Source: Candidatus Thorarchaeota archaeon (GTDB lineage: Archaea; Asgardarchaeota; Thorarchaeia; Thorarchaeales; Thorarchaeaceae). Taken from it: 64,000 nucleotides of DNA. Shown here piece after piece: positions 43,499 to 51,933 of the stretch. The stretch lies in contig JACAEL010000014.1 of NCBI GenBank assembly GCA_013388835.1, forward strand, positions 97,528 to 161,527. Direction: 5' to 3'. Below the pieces are notes generated by a model. The model saw only the letters and a list, made by a program, of their open reading frames with translations. It was not told where the DNA came from and did not search any database. A program made the translations under genes and the position numbers. How positions within the stretch are numbered: position 1 is the stretch's first letter; every line of letters begins with the position of its first letter.

Positions 43499-45553
43499 TC
43501 ATTCGGTCACAGCTGTCTCTTGACCTAATTCTGTGAGCAGGTAGCGGCGGTGCTTGAGGAACCCAAAGACTGCTATCAGACTCAGTATGACCAGCAGGCC
43601 GACTGGTGCCATCTGATTGACCCAGTGGTTTCGCGGGTCCCAATCGATTGAGTCTGCAATCCCGTCATTGTCCGTGTCCGCACTGTTCGGCAACAGGCAG
43701 TATTCGACTTCGTATGCGTCACTCCAACCATCAGAGTCAGTATCACGGGCGAGTGGATTGAGGCCATTAAGCACTTCGAAGAGGTCATTGAGACTGTCGC
43801 CGTCCGAGTCTGGCGCGAGCGGACTCAGTCCCGCCTGTATTTCGAATCCGTCTTCGAGTCCATCTCGGTCTGTGTCTTTGTCCAAGGGACTCGTGAAATA
43901 CGCATAGTGCTCATCGTAGTCTGAGAGTCCATCTCCATCCGTGTCACTCAGAACTGGACTGGTACCCAGTTCCATTTCGAATCCGTCCTCAAGACCGTCA
44001 TTGTCAGAGTCCGAATCCACGAGACTCGAACCCGAGCTGTATTCGTCATAGTCTGACGCGCCGTCCGAGTCACTGTCACTCGAAGTCGGGTCCGAACCGT
44101 ACCACAACTCGAAGGAATCGGTCAGGAAGTCTCCATCAGTGTCCTTGTTGTAGGGATCGGTCCCTCTCGAGAACTCATACAGGTCTGAGAGGGTGTCACC
44201 GTCGCAGTCCATGATGAAGGTGGTTTCAACTGTGATGTTTGCTGATGTCGTTCCCATGTTCACAAGCACAATCTCATACTCATCAAGCTGGGTGCATAGG
44301 TATTTCATCTTCAGTAGCCCCCCAGTCCCTGACCTAGAATACAGGTCGGTTGTTGTGCCAGCCTTTCGAATCTGCCCTCTGACTGTCTGATTGCCGGACC
44401 ATGTGGCCGTCACGTTGATGTAGCTCGTGTATGTCATCTGGTGCCGTTGTGAGACCCCAATGCCTGCAGCAAGAACGATATCATTCCTGAAGGATGGGGC
44501 TGCGCCTGACCCAAGTGATCCCACGTATGCGACCACACAGCTTATGCAGGCCACAGCCTCTCTAGCCTTGTCGTATTGAAAGTAGGCGTAGTCGAAAGTG
44601 TCGACTATGCTCCCACTAATGCCGTCAGGCCAGTAACCTTGTGTGACATGAACTGCAGGAATACCCACTGCCCACATCTCTCCTGCAAGAGAATTCATCC
44701 CGAATGCGTGGTCTTGCGTGTACTGGAATCGAGCAGTCCCATAGGTCTCTGACAGCATTACCATCAGGTCTGTGATCCACTCAGACTCATAGTACTGACT
44801 GGAGGACAAACTCCTCACGAATATCTTGGTCCCATGGACGTAGGTCACTCGATTGAACAGCAGTCTGTCAAAGGTGAGAGCGAAGACAACGGGTATCTGT
44901 TGTTCGTCAAGCCACTGAACAATCGCATGACTCCCGAGGTCTTGGCTCGAGTCCCGCCTACCGGCACTGTTCAGTATGTAGTACACATCACAGTACAGCG
45001 TCAGATTGTTCAGCAGCCGTGCAGTCTCCAAGACCGCTGCCACGCTGGCCCCCACATCATTTGCGCCCGGACAGTCCACTTCAGTGTCAATTACCCCCGA
45101 GACTATGACTGCTCCGCGCTTATGCATTCCGATGCCGGTGGCGTTTTTCACGGCGACAAGGCTCTTGTACGGAGTGATCTGTCTGAAGACAAGTGTGCCT
45201 CCGGTGATTGCTTCAAGTGTGTTGTTCGCCCATGCCCACGCTGACATCAGGTTGCTTGAAGGGGTTCCAGATGACGTCCAGACGCGAGATGGAAAGGTCG
45301 TGGAGAGACTGGCGACCCAACTCTGGATGTTCGATGTGGAGGCATTGCTCCAGACTTGACTCCACACGCTTCTGATTTCCACATGGTTCGTGTCCGCCAG
45401 CAACGCTCTGTCAAACACTGAAGCTGCTGGCCCATGGTTTCCAGTGCTCGGTACTGTCGCACTCTGGACCGTTGGTGCGACGAGCATGACCATGATGCAT
45501 ATGACAAGAAGGCACCCGTTGTTGGCAACCTCGTGAGACTTCTGCGTTGTCAT
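43499..45553 (-). CDS. Surface protein: dead M28-like domain, nine TSP3-like Ca2+ repeats, C-terminal anchor
   Basis: 684 residues: signal peptide (LLVICIMVMLVAPTVQS), an M28 aminopeptidase-like domain (VIVSGVIDTEVDCPGANDVGASVAAVLETAR), a beta domain, nine tandem 22-residue repeats of the type DTDGDGLSD...FE...G..P, and one C-terminal membrane helix with a basic cytosolic end (GFLKHRRY). The M28 zinc and catalytic residues are mostly gone: the first His is Val, the Glu-Glu pair is Ala-Gly-Arg-Arg, and the last His is missing, so it should not be a peptidase. The repeats match thrombospondin type 3 Ca2+-binding stalks. ATG 45553 overlaps the stop of its paralogue as ATGA, so the two are co-translated. 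It is likely displayed on the cell surface. Confidence 0.82.
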   Translation of the reverse strand: MTTQKSHEVANNGCLLVICIMVMLVAPTVQSATVPSTGNHGPAASVFDRALLADTNHVEIRSVWSQVWSNASTSNIQSWVASLSTTFPSRVWTSSGTPSSNLMSAWAWANNTLEAITGGTLVFRQITPYKSLVAVKNATGIGMHKRGAVIVSGVIDTEVDCPGANDVGASVAAVLETARLLNNLTLYCDVYYILNSAGRRDSSQDLGSHAIVQWLDEQQIPVVFALTFDRLLFNRVTYVHGTKIFVRSLSSSQYYESEWITDLMVMLSETYGTARFQYTQDHAFGMNSLAGEMWAVGIPAVHVTQGYWPDGISGSIVDTFDYAYFQYDKAREAVACISCVVAYVGSLGSGAAPSFRNDIVLAAGIGVSQRHQMTYTSYINVTATWSGNQTVRGQIRKAGTTTDLYSRSGTGGLLKMKYLCTQLDEYEIVLVNMGTTSANITVETTFIMDCDGDTLSDLYEFSRGTDPYNKDTDGDFLTDSFELWYGSDPTSSDSDSDGASDYDEYSSGSSLVDSDSDNDGLEDGFEMELGTSPVLSDTDGDGLSDYDEHYAYFTSPLDKDTDRDGLEDGFEIQAGLSPLAPDSDGDSLNDLFEVLNGLNPLARDTDSDGWSDAYEVEYCLLPNSADTDNDGIADSIDWDPRNHWVNQMAPVGLLVILSLIAVFGFLKHRRYLLTELGQETAVTE
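43625..44213 (-). repeat. Nine TSP3-like calcium-binding repeats in the first paralogue
   Basis: Nine coding units of about 66 bases, each giving a DxDxDGxxD Ca2+ loop, an acidic or aromatic helix and a G-x-x-P end. They form a rod-like stalk between the pseudopeptidase and the membrane helix. Confidence 0.8.
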
Positions 45554-47565
45554 TGCGTTTCACTCCAATCGTAGCTTCTCTTCTTGCGAACAAGCCATCC
45601 AAGAAGCGCAATGCCTCCTATCAACCCGCCGAGGTGTGGTAGAACAAAGAGCCAGTGTTCGGTGGGCATCCAGTCGAGGTAGTCCGGCAGTAGGTCCCCA
45701 TCCGAGTCAGTGTTGTCTCCCTGCATTCCCATCTCCACTTCTCGCAGGTCCTCTATGCCGTCACCGTCTGTGTCTGTGGAGTGAGGACTGAGGCCATTGA
45801 GCACTTCAAAGAGGTCACTGAGACCGTCATCGTCTGTGTCCCGGTTCATAGGGTCGCTGCCATGGAACAGCTCCAGACCATCCGTTAGCCCATCTCCGTC
45901 CGTATCGTGGTCTAGAGGGTTCAGTCCCATATCCAACTCGGTCTTGTCTTCAACCCCGTCTTTGTCGGTGTCCTTTGATATGGGTGATAGACCCATGCCA
46001 GTTTCAAATCCGTCCGACAGGCCGTCACCGTCCGTGTCTGTCATGAGTGGGTTGGACCCGTACAGCACTTCAATGCCATCAAGGACCCCATCCTTGTCGG
46101 AGTCTGGGTTTCTCGGGTTGGTCCCGCAGCTGCGTTCTTGGGCATCATTCAGCCAGTCAGCGTCCGTATCAGCAGCAATGGCATCCGTATTCAAGGCGAA
46201 TTCTTCGGTGTCGTCCAGAGTGTCAGCGTCAAAGTCCTGTGGCGCGCTAAAGGCGTATGTGAACACTGCTGTGGTGTTGCCAAGATTGTCCACCATGAAG
46301 TGATATTGACCGGGTTCAGGTATCTTGTACTGGAGGCTGAGCGAGTAGCCACTTCCGAGCTGGGAGTGGAGCGTAACCCCTTCAGGCGATACTATCCTGA
46401 GCCTGATGTTTGGCTCACCGGTCCAGCTCAGTTGAAGGATGAGTGTGGAGGGCGCTGTCAGTGGCATTGTCCTGTTACGGGTGGTTGCGCGAGGCAGGGA
46501 GATTCCGCCTTCGAACCTGAGTGTGTCTCCGGTATTGACTTTGCCAAGATACCAGACAATTGAAGCCACAATCCCAGTCGCCTCTGTCAATTGAGCGTAG
46601 GAATACGTTACCACATTCCAGCTGTCATATTCTGATCCCGAGATGCCTTCATATTCCATCTGTCCTATAGAGAAGGATGGGATTCCCTTGGTAGCTCCAT
46701 CATATGCGCCCGACTTGTAGAAGAAGAAGTTGTCCGGATTCCTGTCTACCGTCATCTTTGCACCGGATAGCTCAGAAACTCTAAGCGCAAGGTCACGACC
46801 GAACTCTTCTGCTCCATACTCTGAGTTGTAGTATGACCTGATTGCAATCTGGCTCACCTCCAGCCTGTTGAGCAGGAGCGAGAACCAAAACAGAGCTGCA
46901 GGCGGCCGCCCATCTTCATACAGCATCTTCAGAACCTCCCTGACTCCGAGGTTCCCAAGTTCTCCAGTGGCATAGTATCCAGTGATTGTGTTTGTAAGCA
47001 CGAAGAGGACATCATTAGTAAGGCTGTAATCACTGAGCACTCTTGCGACTTCAAGCACTGCTGCCACAGATGCACCATAACCGTTGGCTCCCGGAGAGTA
47101 GGGCGAGGCAATGGTCCCAACGACAAGGATGGGGGCATTGTTTGAGGCCGTGCCCTTCATCTCACACACGAGGCTTGACTGATTTCCCCAGCGCTCAAAG
47201 TGGAGCTCTCCTCCTGAGATTCCTGCAATCTTCTGGTCTACGTATTCCCATGCTGCTCTGAGAGCATCTGAAGGTGCCTTGTCGAGTGGATACCATATCC
47301 TTCGTGGGTGGTTGAGGGAAAGCTCCCTGACTGTGTCCTCGAGACGGTCGATGTCCACTGCTTCGAATATCTCCCTCTGAATCTCATCAACATTGACCAC
47401 AAGACTTGGGACTGCTACACCGACGGGCGTGAGGGCAGTTTCGTTCCAGACCTGTTTGTCAGACGTCACAAGACTCGGAGCCCATGCAACTAGCAGAAGC
47501 AAGAAGACAATTGCTGTGAAGCAGGTCCGTCTTGGTCGCATAGGTTGCGCTGGCTGATGTGACAT
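45550..47565 (-). CDS. Surface protein paralogue: dead M28-like domain, nine TSP3-like repeats, C-terminal anchor
   Basis: 671 residues with the same plan as the downstream gene: signal peptide (AIVFLLLLVAWAPSLVTS), M28-like domain (VVGTIASPYSPGANGYGASVAAVLEVARVL), a beta domain (RLRIVSPEGVTLHS), nine TSP3-like repeats and a membrane helix (GLIGGIALLGWLVRKKRS). Here even more of the metal site is lost: the His, the paired Asp and the bridging Asp are Ile, Ser and Gly, and no Glu-Glu pair is seen. The two proteins are clearly paralogous but not close, so both have been kept for a long time as non-enzymes; a heterodimer is plausible (inference). ATG 47565 follows MobB by 22 bases, so mobB may be the first gene of the operon. 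Confidence 0.82.
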   Translation of the reverse strand: MSHQPAQPMRPRRTCFTAIVFLLLLVAWAPSLVTSDKQVWNETALTPVGVAVPSLVVNVDEIQREIFEAVDIDRLEDTVRELSLNHPRRIWYPLDKAPSDALRAAWEYVDQKIAGISGGELHFERWGNQSSLVCEMKGTASNNAPILVVGTIASPYSPGANGYGASVAAVLEVARVLSDYSLTNDVLFVLTNTITGYYATGELGNLGVREVLKMLYEDGRPPAALFWFSLLLNRLEVSQIAIRSYYNSEYGAEEFGRDLALRVSELSGAKMTVDRNPDNFFFYKSGAYDGATKGIPSFSIGQMEYEGISGSEYDSWNVVTYSYAQLTEATGIVASIVWYLGKVNTGDTLRFEGGISLPRATTRNRTMPLTAPSTLILQLSWTGEPNIRLRIVSPEGVTLHSQLGSGYSLSLQYKIPEPGQYHFMVDNLGNTTAVFTYAFSAPQDFDADTLDDTEEFALNTDAIAADTDADWLNDAQERSCGTNPRNPDSDKDGVLDGIEVLYGSNPLMTDTDGDGLSDGFETGMGLSPISKDTDKDGVEDKTELDMGLNPLDHDTDGDGLTDGLELFHGSDPMNRDTDDDGLSDLFEVLNGLSPHSTDTDGDGIEDLREVEMGMQGDNTDSDGDLLPDYLDWMPTEHWLFVLPHLGGLIGGIALLGWLVRKKRSYDWSETQ
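45670..46238 (-). repeat. Nine TSP3-like calcium-binding repeats in the second paralogue
   Basis: Nine coding units with period of about 66 bases, from the DFDADTLDD loop near 46235 to DSDGDLLPD near 45680. The same number of units as in the neighbouring paralogue suggests stalk length matters. Confidence 0.8.
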
Positions 47566-47587
47566 TCATTAACCTTTTGACCTACGC

Positions 47588-48109
47588 CTACATCTCATGG
47601 TCGCTCAGTTCCGAGAACGCTATTGCGTGATCCAAGATCATGTTCACAATCTCGTCAACCTGATCGGGGCTCAGCAGTCTTGCAGTGGTCGCCGCCCAGT
47701 GGGGTTTCACTCCCTGACTTCCTACGAATGCAACTATCGACTCTGTTTCGACAGGAGAGGTCTCGCCGTCATCGTCAGACACGCACCAGACCTTAGGTAT
47801 GGCACTCTTCTTCATTCCCTCAATGAGTATGAAATCGATGTCTGCAGAGAGCAGTTCGGCAAGAGGTCTTCTGACGCAGAAGCTGACAGTGGTAGTGCTT
47901 GGACCTAGCAGTACCGCCATATGCGACCCTGCTTTCAGGTGCCGGTAAGTGTCAGAGCCTACCGGAGGGAGGACATTCTCTCTCGAGCTCTTGACAGTTG
48001 CGACACGGTAACCCTTCCTACACAAGACTGGAATCAGGCTTTCAATGAGCGTAGTCTTCCCGGAGTCTGAAAACCCTGACACGCCAAAGACGCGTGGACT
48101 CCTTGTCAT
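47588..48109 (-). CDS. mobB: Molybdopterin-guanine dinucleotide biosynthesis protein MobB
   Basis: A 173-residue P-loop GTP-binding protein that assists attachment of GMP to molybdopterin (or its tungsten form). It has the Walker A motif GFSDSGKTT (12-20), the family motif GSDTYRHLKAGS and FILIEGMKKSAIPKV, as in MobB. Cells with tungsten- or molybdenum-dependent formate dehydrogenases or aldehyde oxidoreductases need it, but no such enzyme is in the window. ATG 48109 is the start. It lies 22 bases upstream of the pseudopeptidase pair on the same strand; a functional link is not apparent. Confidence 0.9.
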   Translation of the reverse strand: MTRSPRVFGVSGFSDSGKTTLIESLIPVLCRKGYRVATVKSSRENVLPPVGSDTYRHLKAGSHMAVLLGPSTTTVSFCVRRPLAELLSADIDFILIEGMKKSAIPKVWCVSDDDGETSPVETESIVAFVGSQGVKPHWAATTARLLSPDQVDEIVNMILDHAIAFSELSDHEM

Positions 48110-48202
48110 CTGGTCTGTGTGTTCTCCTGAGGCTCAGTGCTGCTTCCGACACAGGTATATGTCGGATTGCTGGGCGACGAGGCTGTTGCTCTCTTAGCAA
48201 CC

Positions 48203-48210
48203 TTAAAAAT
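48203..48210 (+). promoter_or_regulatory. TATA box of the ABC/FtsX operon
   Basis: TTAAAAAT centred about 19 bases before ATG 48225. This spacing implies a leaderless or nearly leaderless transcript for the first ATPase gene. Confidence 0.5.
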
Positions 48211-48224
48211 CGCATCAGCGTGCG

Positions 48225-49016
48225 ATGACCCCGGAGAAGGCACCTTTGGAACCAGATACTGACCTTGCAGTTGAGTGTCACGAAGTCTTCAGGGAGTTCC
48301 AGGATGGCTCGAGAGTGATCAGCGTACTCAAGGGTACAAATCTCAAGGTGCGCCGGGGCGAGTTCATAGCTATTGTCGGTGCCTCCGGCTCGGGCAAGAC
48401 AACTCTTCTGAATCTGATTGGTGGTCTGGACCGACCGACCCGCGGTCTGATTCGAGTGGATGGTGTGGACATTACGAGTCTCGATGACGAGCGGATGTCG
48501 GAGATGCGCCGTGACAAGATAGGTGTCCTGTTCCAAGACCAACATCTCCTGCCTGTGCTCACATCCCTTGAGAACGTTGAGGTCCCCATGCTTCTGAAGG
48601 AGATTCGTGCCAAGAAGCGTCATGCACGTGCAATGGCATTGCTCAAAGCAGTAGGGATTGATCATAGGGCCTATCACATGCCGCATGAGCTGTCCGGTGG
48701 AATGCGATCCAGAGTTGCTCTCGCCCGTGCTCTTGCTAATGACCCCGCCGTTCTGTTGTGTGATGAACCGACTGGTGACCTAGACCACAAGACCGGTGGC
48801 GAGGTCATACGACTCATGCGCGACTTGGCGAAGAAGGACAACCGAGCTGTGCTTGTCGTTACTCATGACCCTGAGGTTGCCCGTATGGCAGACAGAGTCA
48901 TGTTGCTCCGGGATGGTCAGCTTGTTGAGGAACTTGTAAGCGAGTTCTTCCGCCACAGCGGCGTGGACGTTGACTCAGAACGAGCAGCAGATGGCAATAC
49001 CAATCCAGACGCATAG
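48225..49016 (+). CDS. ABC transporter ATPase, LolD/MacB type
   Basis: 263 residues with the full ATPase set: Walker A GASGSGKTT, Q-loop FQDQHLLP, signature LSGGMRSR and Walker B LLCDEPTGDLD with switch His in THDPEV. The GDLD extension and similarity to MacB/LolD ATPases fit its partner permeases of the FtsX class. Such ATPases do not transport by the alternating-access scheme; they transmit force to extracellular domains (known for MacB and LolCDE). The C-terminal 40 residues are acidic and extra. Start at ATG 48225, with the TATA box at 48203. The permease follows after 12 bases. Confidence 0.92.
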   Translation: MTPEKAPLEPDTDLAVECHEVFREFQDGSRVISVLKGTNLKVRRGEFIAIVGASGSGKTTLLNLIGGLDRPTRGLIRVDGVDITSLDDERMSEMRRDKIGVLFQDQHLLPVLTSLENVEVPMLLKEIRAKKRHARAMALLKAVGIDHRAYHMPHELSGGMRSRVALARALANDPAVLLCDEPTGDLDHKTGGEVIRLMRDLAKKDNRAVLVVTHDPEVARMADRVMLLRDGQLVEELVSEFFRHSGVDVDSERAADGNTNPDA

Positions 49017-49028
49017 GAGCAAACAGGA

Positions 49029-51917
49029 ATGGGGCGAGGCGAACACAAGTCGAATGGTCATCGAGGCAACAGGCTGTATGCTCTCTCATATGCGATGGGC
49101 TCGCTGAAGTCATATCCTTTCCGTGCTCTTAGTCTAGCGCTCACACTCAGCCTTGGACTGTCTCTTGTTGGCTCCGTGCTGATATGGGCTGATACTGGCC
49201 TCCAAGTGAGCGTCGACGAGTTCTTTGACAGCACTTCATTCCAGATGGCAATCGAGGACGATGTGGGAATGACAGAAATGGTTGATGCCGCCGAGGCATT
49301 TGTGGCGTCCAACCAGTTCATCCAGAGCACACATCGCGTCTACTCCACTGTCGGCCTAGTGTATGGCACTCATCTGCCTGACAGTACTGAGTACGGTCTT
49401 GCAGAACCAGTCTACACCGACGGCATCAAAGACTGCGAGGTCATGTTCGTGGACAACGAGTTCCTCACGAGTGCCGCTGCTGAATTCAGCATAGAGGGGC
49501 GATTTGAACTCCACACAGGGGAGGTTCTTGTCTCACGTCAGTTCGTGAGCTACGTATATGAGGTCTTTGGCACTATCTTGACAGTCAACTCCACAATTGA
49601 CATTGAAGTCCTTGGAAGACGACCCATTGGACTGGTTGGTACCATAGGCAATATGCAGCGCACAAGTCTTGAGCAGCTGAGGGTAGTGGGGCTCTACGAG
49701 ATTGAAGGACACCAGTCCATAATGGAACGCATACTGCCCTCTATCGTCCGGGACAACTATGACTATGTTCACTTCAGCACCCCTGTGCTTGGCATCCGCG
49801 ACAGCATCATGGTGTTGTCCGACGCAATGGACATCAGCCAGATCTCTGAGGAGGGATTCTTTGGTGCACAGGCCTTCATTCGTGCCTCTTCGACAGCACT
49901 CACTGCGGCGGGAGTCCAGATGATATCGGAAACCCTCCTGACCCTAAAGGCCCGCATAGAGGAACAGTTCCGTGTAAATGTGGAAGGACTTGAGGAGATT
50001 CTGCATCTCCAGAACGTGGTGAACGCCTACATTTCCAATACCGCACTTGGCGTCCTCAACCTGCCTGTGTTCGTTCTTGCACTCTTTCTTTCTGTCTTTG
50101 CGGCAGACACATTCCTGGCGACCAGAGCAGTCGAGATCAGTGCCCTTCGTTCCAAGGGCGCCAGCTCAACGCAAGTCTATGGCATCTTCATCTCAGAGGC
50201 ATTCGTCGTGGTCCTCACCAGCATTGGTCTTGGTCTGTTTCTAAGTGTATTCACCGCTGCTCTGATTTCCTCTGCGACCGGCTATCTGATGTTCGACTGG
50301 AGTCTGTATGAGTATTACCTTGCTTCAACTGTCTTGAAACCCTCTACAGTCCTGCTTGCGATTGCAGTCTGCATTCTGCCACCTCTCCTGCTCATTCTCA
50401 ACTCGGCACGCAAAGCTGCCATGATTGAGATTGGCAGCATGCTCATGGACAAACCAGAAGAGCCAATCCAAGGTGGAGAGGCTCATAGGTTCACCATTGG
50501 GTCTTCCATTGTCCTGTTGGTGATGGTTATCGGAGCCGCCCTCTATCTTCCTGCCAACCCCCTCGTTCTCATTATGGAGTTGTCTTTCGGTACTGCGGCT
50601 TGGTTTTTCATGGCTTACAATGGTTCTCGCTACACTAGAGAGGCCTTCGCAAGAGTCTCCGCACGACTCGCCTTCATTCTGGGTGAAAAGTGCACAGTTG
50701 CTGCAAGCAATCTGAGGATGCGCCGGGGAAGAATCGTTCCTCTGATGGTAGTCCTTGTACTGACTCTCTCGTCAACCATTGCTTTCACAGTACAGGTGGA
50801 GAGTTTCCAGACTGACCTTCGACATGAAGTGGACTACGCTATCGGCGCAGACATGAGGGTGGCCTCCACTCCGAGGCCTTTTTCCTTCAGTGACGTGATT
50901 GAGGCGTATCCGGGGGTCAATCTGGCTACGCCTGTCCTATCAACCTTCGCACAGACGGGCTCAGAGAAGATCACCATCGAGGGCATCGATGCTCTGGAGT
51001 ACTCCGTCATAGCACACTTTGACTCAACCAGTTTTTATGGGAAGTCCCCGGTCACTGTGCTGTCACGACTTGCACAGGTTCCCAATGGCATAGTGTTGAG
51101 CGCACGTCATGCCCAGCTCTTCAACAGGACCGTGGGTGACTCCTTGACCCTGCTGGTGGGCGGCAAAGGTCTATCGGTCCCTGTCACCTTCGAGGTTGTC
51201 GACTTTGTATATAGCTGCCCGGGCTTCGGATATGCTTCCAAGGATGACATGCCGGTATCAGCATGGGGGGCAGGCTTTGGATACCAAGCACCTCTCTCCG
51301 GCTTTGCCCTTACTAACATCGAGTTCCTCGCAGGGCAGACCTCGCTTGATACAGCCTCTCTATTCTTGGTGGACCTTGCGTGCATTACCAACCATTCTCT
51401 TCTCGTCCGAGGACTGAGCGACCTCCCAGGAGTGAACTCCGTGACCTCTCGTTCTTTCAACCTCAAGTCCGCATCATTCGGCACCGCCCTTTTCCTGAGC
51501 ACAGTTGAGGGACTGTCCTCCATTGGGTTTGTGATGTCATTGGTGCTCAGTATGTTTTCGCTCACACTGTTCCTAGGTTCGATAGTTGGTGAGCGAACAC
51601 GCGATTATGCAATCCTCCGAGCTGTTGGCAGTTCCAAGAGGCAGCTGACGCGATTGGTTTTCTCTGAGTTTACGGGTGTAGTCGCAGCGTCACTCACTCT
51701 GAGTGTCCTCCTCGGGACAACGTTTGGATACGTACTGAGTGTGGTGGTGTTCTCGATGAGTCCATTCTCAAGGGCTCTCGAACCGCTCATAGTGTTCCCC
51801 GTCGGATTCTTGACAGCAGTGCTGCTTACAGAGATGTGCGCGATGATTGTAGGAGCCTACTTCCCTGCAAGAAGGGCGTCGAAGACAGACCCCGCGATAG
51901 TCCTGAGAAATCTATGA
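49029..51917 (+). CDS. Large FtsX-like ABC permease, first copy
   Basis: A 962-residue membrane protein with about eight to ten helices and two large extracellular regions. The first helix is preceded by SLKSYPFRALSLAL and followed by a roughly 290-residue outside domain. Central helices with RAVEISALRSKGAS form the FtsX core, and a second outside domain (DYAIGADMRVAST to SFNLKSASFG) is followed by the C-terminal FtsX unit ending RASKTDPAIVLRNL. The two-unit architecture is like the DUF-type duplicated FtsX permeases found in archaea and Firmicutes. It is flanked by an ATPase gene and by a paralogue, and probably pairs with both. The cargo is unknown; lipoproteins, lipids and peptides are the known substrates of relatives. 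Confidence 0.9.
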   Translation: MGRGEHKSNGHRGNRLYALSYAMGSLKSYPFRALSLALTLSLGLSLVGSVLIWADTGLQVSVDEFFDSTSFQMAIEDDVGMTEMVDAAEAFVASNQFIQSTHRVYSTVGLVYGTHLPDSTEYGLAEPVYTDGIKDCEVMFVDNEFLTSAAAEFSIEGRFELHTGEVLVSRQFVSYVYEVFGTILTVNSTIDIEVLGRRPIGLVGTIGNMQRTSLEQLRVVGLYEIEGHQSIMERILPSIVRDNYDYVHFSTPVLGIRDSIMVLSDAMDISQISEEGFFGAQAFIRASSTALTAAGVQMISETLLTLKARIEEQFRVNVEGLEEILHLQNVVNAYISNTALGVLNLPVFVLALFLSVFAADTFLATRAVEISALRSKGASSTQVYGIFISEAFVVVLTSIGLGLFLSVFTAALISSATGYLMFDWSLYEYYLASTVLKPSTVLLAIAVCILPPLLLILNSARKAAMIEIGSMLMDKPEEPIQGGEAHRFTIGSSIVLLVMVIGAALYLPANPLVLIMELSFGTAAWFFMAYNGSRYTREAFARVSARLAFILGEKCTVAASNLRMRRGRIVPLMVVLVLTLSSTIAFTVQVESFQTDLRHEVDYAIGADMRVASTPRPFSFSDVIEAYPGVNLATPVLSTFAQTGSEKITIEGIDALEYSVIAHFDSTSFYGKSPVTVLSRLAQVPNGIVLSARHAQLFNRTVGDSLTLLVGGKGLSVPVTFEVVDFVYSCPGFGYASKDDMPVSAWGAGFGYQAPLSGFALTNIEFLAGQTSLDTASLFLVDLACITNHSLLVRGLSDLPGVNSVTSRSFNLKSASFGTALFLSTVEGLSSIGFVMSLVLSMFSLTLFLGSIVGERTRDYAILRAVGSSKRQLTRLVFSEFTGVVAASLTLSVLLGTTFGYVLSVVVFSMSPFSRALEPLIVFPVGFLTAVLLTEMCAMIVGAYFPARRASKTDPAIVLRNL

Positions 51918-51933
51918 GGTGAGCAGAGCAGCC

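Noticed and set aside
43499..47565. Calling the two surface proteins active M28 aminopeptidases
   Set aside because: The zinc-binding His and the Glu-Glu pair are replaced in both, so activity is not supported although the fold is.
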